Below, piece by piece: positions 1-8,152 of a stretch of 64,000 nucleotides of DNA; position 1 is the stretch's first letter; each line of letters opens with the position of its first letter. Both the position numbers and the translations under genes were made by a program. The notes under the pieces are model-generated. The model did no database searches. It saw only the letters and a list, made by a program, of their open reading frames with translations, and was not told the DNA's origin. This DNA comes from Sphaerochaetaceae bacterium (GTDB lineage: Bacteria > Spirochaetota > Spirochaetia > Sphaerochaetales > Sphaerochaetaceae): contig JAQQAI010000006.1 in assembly GCA_028532915.1 (NCBI GenBank), forward strand, positions 1-64,000, read 5' to 3'.

Positions 1-2118
1 GGAATAGATCTTCTCGGAGATCAGAGAGAAGAGTATCTGACAGTCAAACAATGTACGAGTGTAGCCAATCAGTTCAGAAAAGAGATGGTTGTAAGCGAAA
101 TGTACGGCTGCACCGGGTGGAATTTCTCTTTTGCCGGACAAAAGAGAGTCGGAGAGTGGCAGTATGTGATGGGCGTCACTCGGCGGTGTCAGCATCTTTC
201 ATTTTATTCGATTACCGGTTGTCGGAAACGTGACTATCCTCCCGCTTTCTCCTATCAGAACACCTGGTGGAAATATTCTCATGTGATCGAAGACTATTTT
301 GCTCGTCTTGGAGTGTGTACGACCTCTGGTATAGTTCACAGGAAGATACTCATGATCCACCCGACGGGAACATTCTGGATGCGTTCGCATAGTTCTTTGA
401 ATGAAGATCTGAGCAGAATTTATATGAACATGGGATGGCTGGAAAAGAATCTTACAGATCTCAACAAAACGGGAGATTACTACAATCGTCTTACAGAGAA
501 GATCTTGAAAAAACAATTTGACTTCGATTTCGGAGATGAACTGATTATGAGTGAATCAGGGAGAATCGTCGGCGATCAGATCCAGGTCGGATCACACTGC
601 TATTCATATGTGATCGTTCCACCTCTCGAAACATTGATGGAGACAACATGCACTCTTCTTCGCACATTTCTTGATAGAGGAGGCATTGTCTTCTGGATGA
701 AACCTTTTCCTGAAAGAATCGATGCGGTAAAAAATAACAGTATAGATGATCTTATCAGCCACCGGAATGTTCATCCTCTTGAAGATGCCCGTCATCTCAT
801 AGCTGATCTTGAGCAGGAGGTTATTCGCCCTGTCATCATCTGTGATCGGTTTAATACAGGGCTCGACGGGTTCCTCTCTATGACACGACAGATTGAATCT
901 GCACAGATAATAAGTATCGTGAACACCAACGAATTTGCCATACCGGATGTGGATCTGGTATTCAGCACTACGGGGAGATTGTCACAGTATGACCTTATGA
1001 AGGGCACTGTTTCTCATGTCCCTGTGAGGGTGGACAAAACCGGAGTGTCAGAATCTGGAATGAGAATCAGTGTATCTTTCGGACGGGAGGAGACTCGGAT
1101 CTATTTTATTGAGCATGATGAAGAACCGACTGTAGAGGACTCTACAAAAAGAGCTTACCATCATCCTCATGAAGGAAAACTTCTGGTGTACGGATTCCCT
1201 TCGATTTGTCCTGTAGCATTGACAAAAGAGAACACCCTTACTCTGGATCGTTGTTCCTACAGAATTAAAAAGGAGCCGTGGAGCGATGAGCTGCCGGTTT
1301 GGAAGGCACAGCAAAAGATAAGAGAGAGAGCTCATATGCGCCCTGTATACTACAATGGAGCTTTGCAGAGATATCTTTGGATTGATGAGGATGAACATTT
1401 CGATGTAACTCTCCGTTTTCGATTTACAATCGACAGTCTCCCGCTAGAGCCGATGTTCGCCGTTGTGGAGAAATCCGGTAGAATGGATATCAGATGCAAC
1501 GGGGTCCCCTGTGATCCTCCGGATTCATGGTTCATAGATAGAGATTTTCTTACACATCGTATAGTCTCTGCACGTATTGGGGAGAATTCGATCGAAATAC
1601 AACTTTCATATACGAATTCTACGGAGCTGGAGGATATCTATGTGATTGGAGTGTTCGGGGTTTCCCCGGATCGACATATCATGTCTTGCCCGACTGTTTT
1701 ACGAAGAGGAGACTGGACACTGCAGGGGTTGTTGCATTATGGAGGCAGCTGTTGTTATCGGTACATCGTTCCTCCGCTTTCAGCATCACAAAGCGGTCGA
1801 AGACTCTATCTCTCTCTCGGAGATTTTAAAGGCTCATTGGCGATCATACGTATAGAAGAGGAAGATTCCGTCTACGTTTTTCAACCGTCTGTGATATTAG
1901 TGGATCACCTGCTCAGAAGAGATGCTGATACCCGCATTGAAATAGAGATTGTCGGGAATTTTAGAAATCTTCTCGGCCCCCTCCACAGATCTGCTGATAC
2001 ATGCTGCAGAATCAGCTGGGAAGACTTTCATCCCGCAGATGTTTCATATTCACACGATTATTCGATCGAACCGATGGGCCTGATGGGTGAAACATACATC
2101 TGTGAGATACCTGATTGA
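1..2118 (+). CDS. GH106-like glycoside hydrolase (alpha-L-rhamnosidase-like), 5' truncated
   Basis: The reading frame is open from the first base of the window to the TGA at 2116-2118, so the gene begins upstream; 705 residues are visible. The first 120 residues hold the end of a TIM-barrel catalytic region with the pattern SEMYGCTGWNFSF, then EWQYVMGV and GCRKRDYPPAFSYQ followed by WW. This KRDYPP/WW pattern is typical of large bacterial glycosidases annotated as GH106 or alpha-L-rhamnosidase. The remainder looks like beta-sandwich accessory domains; the HYGGSCCYRY stretch near the end fits a galactose-binding-like module. It probably removes a deoxy-sugar from plant or bacterial polysaccharide. 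No neighbour in the window confirms the substrate. The family is recognised from motif memory only, so the exact GH number is uncertain. Confidence 0.6.
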   Translation, partial: GIDLLGDQREEYLTVKQCTSVANQFRKEMVVSEMYGCTGWNFSFAGQKRVGEWQYVMGVTRRCQHLSFYSITGCRKRDYPPAFSYQNTWWKYSHVIEDYFARLGVCTTSGIVHRKILMIHPTGTFWMRSHSSLNEDLSRIYMNMGWLEKNLTDLNKTGDYYNRLTEKILKKQFDFDFGDELIMSESGRIVGDQIQVGSHCYSYVIVPPLETLMETTCTLLRTFLDRGGIVFWMKPFPERIDAVKNNSIDDLISHRNVHPLEDARHLIADLEQEVIRPVIICDRFNTGLDGFLSMTRQIESAQIISIVNTNEFAIPDVDLVFSTTGRLSQYDLMKGTVSHVPVRVDKTGVSESGMRISVSFGREETRIYFIEHDEEPTVEDSTKRAYHHPHEGKLLVYGFPSICPVALTKENTLTLDRCSYRIKKEPWSDELPVWKAQQKIRERAHMRPVYYNGALQRYLWIDEDEHFDVTLRFRFTIDSLPLEPMFAVVEKSGRMDIRCNGVPCDPPDSWFIDRDFLTHRIVSARIGENSIEIQLSYTNSTELEDIYVIGVFGVSPDRHIMSCPTVLRRGDWTLQGLLHYGGSCCYRYIVPPLSASQSGRRLYLSLGDFKGSLAIIRIEEEDSVYVFQPSVILVDHLLRRDADTRIEIEIVGNFRNLLGPLHRSADTCCRISWEDFHPADVSYSHDYSIEPMGLMGETYICEIPD

Positions 2119-2350
2119 CCTGCTGCAATATTATGATGAATACCTTAGGCCCTAAAGCCGTTGACAGATTGTCCGTTTTTCTTCACCATTGGGAAGAAAA
2201 TTTTATGATGATTGTCTGAAATTGCTGTCACTGATATACAGTTTTGCGGATGTACATATAGAAACTACATAATCATAGATTCTTTGATCTCAATATCCCC
2301 AGATCCCTGAGAGAGGGAAGCTTTCGTGACCGTATTTTTTCAGGATAATC

Positions 2351-2365
2351 GGGGAGCCTTTTATC
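2351..2365 (+). promoter_or_regulatory. Shine-Dalgarno and apparent ATC start of the BCCT gene
   Basis: GGGGAG at 2351-2356 lies 6 nt before an in-frame ATC at 2363. The frame is closed upstream by TGA at 2327-2329, and no ATG, GTG or TTG occurs in frame before 2486, which already lies past the first membrane helix. The ATG at 2379 is in another frame. The codons after ATC read N-T-Q-H-N-E-N-L-E-R-K-K-R-F-D, a normal-looking cytoplasmic N-terminus. Either AUC is used as the start or an ATG has mutated or been misread. Confidence 0.5.
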
Positions 2366-4003
2366 AATACACAACATAATGAGAATCTTGAGAGGAAGAA
2401 GCGGTTTGACATTCATCCGGTCGTCTTTTTCTCTTCTGCGGCACTTATCATCGGTTTCGTTATCATCTCCGTCTTCTTCAATGAGATGGTCGGAGGAATC
2501 TTCAATCCGTTGTTGAACAGTATTTCCACGAATGCCGGATGGTTCTTCACCCTCTCTGTGAATATCATCCTGCTGTTTGTCATCTACATCATGTTCAGCC
2601 GATATGGAGAGATCCGGCTCGGCGGTGATGATGCAGAGCCCGATTTCAGCACCAAAAGCTGGTTCGCGATGCTTTTTTCGGCAGGCATGGGAATAGGATT
2701 GCTCTTCTACGGTGTCGCCGAACCGATGTTCCACTTCATCAATCCTCCGATTCCGGTGGCAGATCAGACCGAGGCAGCACATCAGGCGATGGCGTTCACC
2801 TTCATGCACTGGGGACTGCACTCCTGGGCTGTCTATGCACTGATAGCTCTGGCCCTTGCATTCTTCAGTTTCAACAAAGGCCAGCCGCTTTCGATCAGAA
2901 CGATCTTCTATCCTCTTCTGGGAGAAAGAATCCATGGAGCGTGGGGAAATCTTATCGATATTCTGGCCACGATAGCCACACTCTTCGGAGTGGCCACTTC
3001 ACTCGGATTCGGAGTGCAGCAGATCAATGCGGGATTCAGTCACCTGTTCGGACTCGAACAGAACATAGGAGTCCAGATCGTATTGATCGTGATCATCACC
3101 GCAATAGCTACCATTTCGGTTGTGAGAGGTCTTGATGCAGGAATCAGAAAACTTTCGGAATTGAATATCAGGCTGGCTATGCTTCTTCTTCTGTTCGTGT
3201 TCATCGCAGGACCCACGATGTTCATCCTCAACGGTTTTACCGAGAATATCGGCTACTACCTGCAGAAACTCACGGTAATCTCGACATGGAACGAGACCTT
3301 CGAGAACACGAGCTGGCAGAATTCCTGGACGGTCTTCTACTGGGCCTGGTGGATCGCATGGTCTCCTTTCGTCGGAATGTTCATCGCAAGAGTATCCCGG
3401 GGAAGGACTATCAGAGAATTTCTCATGGGAGTTCTGTGTGTACCCACACTGGTAACATTCTTGTGGATGACAGTCTTCGGCAATACGGCCCTCTTTTTCG
3501 AGATGTTTGGAGGCGGAGGTTTTGCACAGGCCGTTACCGAGAATATTCCTCTGTCGCTGTTTCTGCTTCTGGAACGTCTGCCTCTCAACGGGATCACTTC
3601 TTTACTTGGTGTTCTGGTGGTAATCTCCTTTTTCGTCACCTCGTCAGATTCCGGCTCAATGGTCATCGACATCATCACGGCCGGAGGAAATCCCGATCCT
3701 CCAATTCCTCAGAGATTGTTCTGGGCGATTCTGGAAGGTGTCGTAGCTGCGGCGCTGCTTGTCAGCGGTGGACTTGCGGCACTGCAGTCGGCTGTCGTGG
3801 CAACAGGGCTTCCTTTCGCCATCGTTCTGATCGTTCTCTGTTTCAGCCTGAAAAAGGGACTGAATGAATACACCGGGGTGCAGACCTTCTCGGTCAAAGC
3901 CAAAAAAGGAAAACCGAAGAGATTCCAGATAGAGTCTTCAGATATCCCTCCGGTAATCTTCAAGAAGAAACGACAGAAAAAGGAGGACGATAATGTACAA
4001 TAA
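2363..4003 (+). CDS. BCCT family betaine/carnitine/choline transporter
   Basis: Secondary transporter of the betaine-choline-carnitine family, an integral inner-membrane protein that takes up quaternary ammonium compounds, often as osmoprotectants. About twelve hydrophobic segments are visible. The family signature is clear around residues 320-335 of the long form (SWTVFYWAWWIAWSPFVG, followed by RVSRGRTIREF), as is the glycine-rich AGMGIGLLFYGVAEP in an early helix. With the start at 2363 the protein is 546 residues, the usual size; with the first ATG (2486) it would be 505 and lack helix 1 (FFSSAALIIGFVIISVFF). The tail is basic (KKKRQKKEDD) and overlaps the next gene by 11 nt. The family is certain; substrate and start codon are not. 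Confidence 0.9.
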   Translation: MNTQHNENLERKKRFDIHPVVFFSSAALIIGFVIISVFFNEMVGGIFNPLLNSISTNAGWFFTLSVNIILLFVIYIMFSRYGEIRLGGDDAEPDFSTKSWFAMLFSAGMGIGLLFYGVAEPMFHFINPPIPVADQTEAAHQAMAFTFMHWGLHSWAVYALIALALAFFSFNKGQPLSIRTIFYPLLGERIHGAWGNLIDILATIATLFGVATSLGFGVQQINAGFSHLFGLEQNIGVQIVLIVIITAIATISVVRGLDAGIRKLSELNIRLAMLLLLFVFIAGPTMFILNGFTENIGYYLQKLTVISTWNETFENTSWQNSWTVFYWAWWIAWSPFVGMFIARVSRGRTIREFLMGVLCVPTLVTFLWMTVFGNTALFFEMFGGGGFAQAVTENIPLSLFLLLERLPLNGITSLLGVLVVISFFVTSSDSGSMVIDIITAGGNPDPPIPQRLFWAILEGVVAAALLVSGGLAALQSAVVATGLPFAIVLIVLCFSLKKGLNEYTGVQTFSVKAKKGKPKRFQIESSDIPPVIFKKKRQKKEDDNVQ

Positions 4004-4676
4004 TCCGGCACAGAAATTCACAGGATCCTGTTTCCTTCTGGTAAGGAAGGTAGAGAACAGCGTAGTATTTTTGGGAACCTCCTTCCTGGTTCATGAGAAA
4101 GGGTATCTGCTCACCGCAGCTCATATCATCGCAGGCGATCACAGTGACCTCATGGTTGTGAGGCCTCATGATCCAGAAGAATTCTCTTCTCTCAGCCTGG
4201 AAGAGGTGGGAGCCGTGAGTGTGGATGTTGTGAAAACTGATGTGTATCATAATGTAGCGGTTCTTAAGTTGAGCAGAGAGTTTCTCATTGAGACTCCCGA
4301 TCATCTGATAGGGCAGGTGGGAAACCTCACCTTGGGGACGGGTCTTGTCAACCTTGGATTCCCTTACGGCCATCAGGATATGCACCTGCTGGCAGTCAGA
4401 AGCAGCATCCTCAGTTCCAAAGTGAAACTGGGAAACGGGACGAAACTTCTGCTGTTCGATTCTATGGTTCATGACGGGATGACAGGCGGTCCTCTGGTAA
4501 GCGTATCTGATGAGAGAATCGTCGGTATCGTGATCGGAAGGTTCTCCCCTATAGATGACGGAGGAGATTTCAGCCGCGGAACGAACTATCCGGAATATGA
4601 TACTTCGATGAGCTATGCGGTATCAATCGAGTATGCTCACACTCTGCTAGATGAGCTTGATCTGAACATCAGCTGA
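3993..4676 (+). CDS. Trypsin-fold (S1-like) protein with altered catalytic triad
   Basis: A 227-residue protein with the chymotrypsin-fold layout seen in bacterial trypsin-2 type proteins: SFLVHEKGYLLTAAHII carries the triad His near residue 44, YHNVAVLKL stands where DxAVLK normally gives the Asp, and HDGMTGGPLVS stands where GxSGGP gives the Ser. Here Asp is Asn and Ser is Thr, so a normal serine protease mechanism is unlikely. No signal peptide is visible, so the protein is probably cytoplasmic. Its ATG lies inside the end of the BCCT gene, suggesting translational coupling and a possible role linked to the transporter. The fold call is good; activity is unknown. Confidence 0.75.
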   Translation: MYNNPAQKFTGSCFLLVRKVENSVVFLGTSFLVHEKGYLLTAAHIIAGDHSDLMVVRPHDPEEFSSLSLEEVGAVSVDVVKTDVYHNVAVLKLSREFLIETPDHLIGQVGNLTLGTGLVNLGFPYGHQDMHLLAVRSSILSSKVKLGNGTKLLLFDSMVHDGMTGGPLVSVSDERIVGIVIGRFSPIDDGGDFSRGTNYPEYDTSMSYAVSIEYAHTLLDELDLNIS

Positions 4677-4683
4677 AACGGTA

Positions 4684-5370
4684 TCAGTCTCTTATGGTCT
4701 CTCGAAGATACTCCTCTTCGAAAGACCATCCGACTTTGTTATCATCATGATCGGATGAAATCAGTTTTGCCTCCCGTATCATTCTTGTCATCAGATCCGG
4801 AGGGACTAAGATCGCCTGCTTGATGAACATCCTCTTATCGACCACATACAGATGCATCTGTGTCAGAATGAATATGAGATCGACAGACTCTCTATTTTCA
4901 TGATCGATCGTTCTCATAGAGGAAAGGATCTGTGAAAGATCAAAATCATTCGGGACGAAACTCAGAAAGAAAAAGAAGCAGTTAGTCCTGAATTTGCTAT
5001 AATGAGAGAATTTACCGAGTTTATCCTCGTATCTTTTGATCAGCTCATCGAAATAGGAACGCGTATCGCTCAGCCCTTTTGCATCGGCGGTAGCGATAAG
5101 TCTGCCGTCTTTAACGAACGAGAGTCCTTCGAACTGTATTTGATCTTTAATGGGAATCTGATCTGCCTGTTTGCCGAGATACATCGAATTGAAATGCTCT
5201 ATCCGTCCCGCTTTTTTTGATATCGCCCGGCTGACTTCAAGACCGATCGAATCGACTTTATTGTGCCAGTCAGGCTTTTCTCCTTTGATGAAATGGGGAA
5301 CATAATCATCCCACAGATATCTGAGTGACAGCAGAGCGAGAATCTCCCAATACACATTCTTCATTCTCAT
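4684..5370 (-). CDS. Hypothetical protein
   Basis: A 228-residue protein I cannot assign. ATG at 5370 is chosen because GAGAGG lies 5 nt upstream; a GTG at 5388 would add six residues. It is soluble and charged. The stretch PDWHNKVDSIGLEVSRAI near residues 33-50, with a following KAGRIEHF, loosely resembles the PD...(D/E)xV-type core of restriction-nuclease-like folds, but the lysine of PD-(D/E)XK is absent. A hydrophobic strand (CFFFFLSFVP) and an acidic C-terminus follow. It is convergent with the trypsin-fold gene (7 nt between stops). No function is proposed. Confidence 0.6.
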   Translation of the reverse strand: MRMKNVYWEILALLSLRYLWDDYVPHFIKGEKPDWHNKVDSIGLEVSRAISKKAGRIEHFNSMYLGKQADQIPIKDQIQFEGLSFVKDGRLIATADAKGLSDTRSYFDELIKRYEDKLGKFSHYSKFRTNCFFFFLSFVPNDFDLSQILSSMRTIDHENRESVDLIFILTQMHLYVVDKRMFIKQAILVPPDLMTRMIREAKLISSDHDDNKVGWSFEEEYLRETIRD

Positions 5371-5446
5371 GGTATCCTCTCTTTTCACTATTAGTATACA
5401 CCCTTATGTGAATGGAAGATCGATAGAGAATGATCCAGGAAGCTCC

Positions 5447-5845
5447 TTATTTGCTGATACCTTCATTATCCCTGATTTCGATAACCTTGACGACAACCAC
5501 AGAGCCGCTCCATGTCTTTTTCTCAAGGAAGATCACTTCCGCTTCAACTCTCTTTCCTGAAAAAGATCTGAGAGTGTTGGCCATATCACCGACTATCTCA
5601 TACGATTTTCTGCTTTTGGAATTCCAGTTTTCGACAAGCATGACAGACCCGTCTCCTGCAGTCTCGATCAATGCGGTGAGCCTCACTGTGTCAACAGCAG
5701 AACTGGCTTCTTCAATAGAGACAGGATGTACTGCAGGAGCTTCCTGTGCAGCCGGTGTACCCATACAGGATACACACATCATAAAACACACACTTGTTAG
5801 AACTGTTACGATCACTTTCTTGTACACATCAGACTCCTTGTTCAT
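5447..5845 (-). CDS. Small lipoprotein, OB-like domain
   Basis: A 132-residue protein with a hydrophobic N-terminus and a spirochaete-type lipobox (CVSCMGT, Cys near residue 27), followed by a low-complexity linker and about 80 residues of alternating beta-strand pattern (VRLTALIETAGDGSVMLVEN ... KRVEAEVIFLEKK ... VVVVKVIEI). This resembles small OB-fold envelope lipoproteins. Its ATG overlaps the stop of the upstream C11 protease gene (ATGA), so the two are almost certainly co-translated. It is probably anchored in an envelope membrane facing the periplasm or surface. Function unknown. Confidence 0.7.
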   Translation of the reverse strand: MNKESDVYKKVIVTVLTSVCFMMCVSCMGTPAAQEAPAVHPVSIEEASSAVDTVRLTALIETAGDGSVMLVENWNSKSRKSYEIVGDMANTLRSFSGKRVEAEVIFLEKKTWSGSVVVVKVIEIRDNEGISK

Positions 5846-7968
5846 TCTTTCGGGCTGGGATTATATGGATTCGGATCATCATCCGAATCATTGAACCAGT
5901 ACTGCAGCAGTTCAAACCATGATTCCACAGTACCATCTCCGTCGCTGGTACAGAAATCGAGTGCTCCGTAATCGGGACTATCCGGAGAACCCCACCACGA
6001 AGCATATTCAGAATGAGAAACTCCGTTATACCAGTGCTGATAAGCCCAGTAGGGATAACTGCCATAATCTTCATCACCGTCAGGGAAGAATATCGCCAGT
6101 CCGTTCTTTCCCTCTTCGAATCCTGTACCGTATGCATCATAGGAAGACTGAGCAAAAGAGTAGAGAACTGCATCATCGATGGCATCCATCAGATCATCGG
6201 CTGCATTGTCAATTGATGTGACTTCACTATTGGCTTTCACCTGTTCTGCCAGTTCGTACAGGTCGAATCCTGCATATGAATACCATTCACTTGTTTCTGA
6301 TTCATCAAAGTAAGCCATCAAACGACCTGTTCCTACAGCTCCTCTGATGTTTTCCACTTGTGTCTGATAATCTTTAATTGTCCCGGCAAAATCATCGGCG
6401 GCACTTTTTACATCGGCTATCTGGGTCAGATCCACGGCAGTCTGTGTTTCCCAGGAATCGCTGGACCATGCATCTTCATATTCTTGGGCTGCAACAGTGG
6501 CAAACTGATTTGCACTCAGAGTGTCGATACTATAGTAGGAATGTCCATCGGAATCGCTTCCGCTTTGACCGCTGAGTCTGCTGAAGATCGCATCGTATTC
6601 CCATCCGTCACCCTGCTCCGATGCGGGAGAGAATGTGATCGCATCGGAACCGAAATCACCGGTGTCGGGTCTGAATTCATAGGCGACTTCCACAAAGCCC
6701 ATTAAGCAGGCGTCCATACCGAGAAAATCTACACTGTGAGAAGAGTCGAGGTAATCTTTGATCTCCCCTATATACAGAGCATCATCTCCGTCAGTGTCAT
6801 CCCAGCAGATAGCCTTCGTCAATTCACCCTCTTCTTCGGCAGATCTTACTCCGCCTCCGTGGTTCCACAGTATCAGAGCATAGTGTTGAGCAGGGTAGTA
6901 CTCTTTTGCATAGTCTATGAAATCGGCAAGTTCTTCTGCCGAACCCATGTTGGGTTCAGTAAGAGATTCCAGCAATGTACTAGTAGAAGAGGGGGCAATA
7001 TATTGAGAGTTTTCTGTAGCATTTGGAAGCACTTCATATCTTCCCGGTACAGATGAAGAATTATCATGTGTCGGATTTTGGTCGTACTGGACGATGATAC
7101 TCAGTTTGTCTGTGATATCACTATCGCTTTGCTGAGCAAGATACAATCCATGTTCCATCTCATGAAAGTCGATGACTGCGGCTTCGTTAAGGTTGTTGTC
7201 CCCGTCAAGCCAGACCATAACGGTCCATCTATTGCCATCTACGGTTGAGAATGATTCAGAGGATGATGTATCCGAGGATAGATCCGAATAGACCGATTCA
7301 AGACGTATCAGATAATCTGTATCTAACTCAAGGTCTTCAACAGTATAACTGCCATACATATCAGAAGCTGATATTGAAGTAGAATTATGTTTGGTATATG
7401 AAGAGCCTGCATCGGTAGAAAGGTAAATATTGAACGAGAGATTGTCAGGGGCTTCTTTCTCGGTCACTTCAATATCAACAGAAGCACATGTTTCGCTTCC
7501 GTCGATGATGGAGAAAGATGGTATTACCGGTCCTATGTATGCTCCGCTGAGATTCGCTTCACTTTCGTCGGGAACGAGTACTATTTTCATGATATCTGAC
7601 ATGAAAGAGACTTCGTCAGGTTGGTCGCTGTCAAAATCTGAAAGAGAATCGAAGGTATCACTTCCCGAATCACATGCTATTCTTATAGAAGATAAAGAGT
7701 CAGAATAATTAAAAGTGAATTGACTATATTCCCATGAAGAATCAAGGTCTTCTTTTGAAATGGTTCCTTCATATGTCCTGTTAATATAGATATCGATTGA
7801 ATCAGACCCCAGCTCATCAAAATATGTTTCGTTTACATCAATTGCAATTGTATGCTCTACCTCTTCTGTTTCTCCGAAAATGATATCGATCAGCAGATCG
7901 CATGATAACAGAGATGACAGTGCTGCAATGATGAACAGTACCATCAATACATTTTTGATTTTCTTCAT
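5842..7968 (-). CDS. Clostripain-family (C11) cysteine protease lipoprotein
   Basis: A 708-residue secreted lipoprotein. The start at 7968 (MKKIKNV) follows AAAGGAGGG by 6 nt and gives a signal peptide ending in SLLSC. Residues about 150-245 look like an Ig/fibronectin-III domain. From about residue 245 the C11 peptidase fold starts with RWTVMVWLDGDNNLNE and continues to HYALILWNHGGG (catalytic His) and VDFLGMDACLMG (catalytic Cys). C11 enzymes are Ca-activated proteases that usually cleave after Arg or Lys and self-process. The region after the catalytic core keeps the DLYELAEQV helices common in the family. First gene of a two-gene operon with the small lipoprotein. Confidence in the family is high; the target protein is unknown. 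Confidence 0.88.
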   Translation of the reverse strand: MKKIKNVLMVLFIIAALSSLLSCDLLIDIIFGETEEVEHTIAIDVNETYFDELGSDSIDIYINRTYEGTISKEDLDSSWEYSQFTFNYSDSLSSIRIACDSGSDTFDSLSDFDSDQPDEVSFMSDIMKIVLVPDESEANLSGAYIGPVIPSFSIIDGSETCASVDIEVTEKEAPDNLSFNIYLSTDAGSSYTKHNSTSISASDMYGSYTVEDLELDTDYLIRLESVYSDLSSDTSSSESFSTVDGNRWTVMVWLDGDNNLNEAAVIDFHEMEHGLYLAQQSDSDITDKLSIIVQYDQNPTHDNSSSVPGRYEVLPNATENSQYIAPSSTSTLLESLTEPNMGSAEELADFIDYAKEYYPAQHYALILWNHGGGVRSAEEEGELTKAICWDDTDGDDALYIGEIKDYLDSSHSVDFLGMDACLMGFVEVAYEFRPDTGDFGSDAITFSPASEQGDGWEYDAIFSRLSGQSGSDSDGHSYYSIDTLSANQFATVAAQEYEDAWSSDSWETQTAVDLTQIADVKSAADDFAGTIKDYQTQVENIRGAVGTGRLMAYFDESETSEWYSYAGFDLYELAEQVKANSEVTSIDNAADDLMDAIDDAVLYSFAQSSYDAYGTGFEEGKNGLAIFFPDGDEDYGSYPYWAYQHWYNGVSHSEYASWWGSPDSPDYGALDFCTSDGDGTVESWFELLQYWFNDSDDDPNPYNPSPKE

Positions 7969-8152
7969 GGGGAGCCCTCCTTTAGTCCAGGCCATGGTAA
8001 AAGTTTATCATGTACGGTATCCGTGGTAAAGGAAAGGTGCAAAATTTTGGAAGACCCTTTTTCGTTTTTAATAGTTTTATCATATCTTGATGATAATTTT
8101 TGAACAAATTCGACTCATAGTACAGACACAACTTTTCAAGGAGATGTAAAGT

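Noticed and set aside
2161-2190. TTGACA as a promoter -35 for the BCCT gene
   Set aside because: No -10-like hexamer lies at 16-18 nt.
2379-2485. ATG at 2379 as the BCCT start
   Set aside because: It is in a different frame from the transporter and would need a frameshift within about 10 codons; the in-frame codons upstream already encode a plausible N-terminus.
3286-3867. Long alternative frame within the BCCT gene
   Set aside because: Antiphase shadow of a clearly conserved membrane protein; composition is Arg/His/Ser-rich noise.
8077-8096. TTATCA...TGATAA inverted repeat before the sugar-binding protein as an operator
   Set aside because: Only 6-bp AT-rich arms with no second copy or local regulator; too weak to claim.
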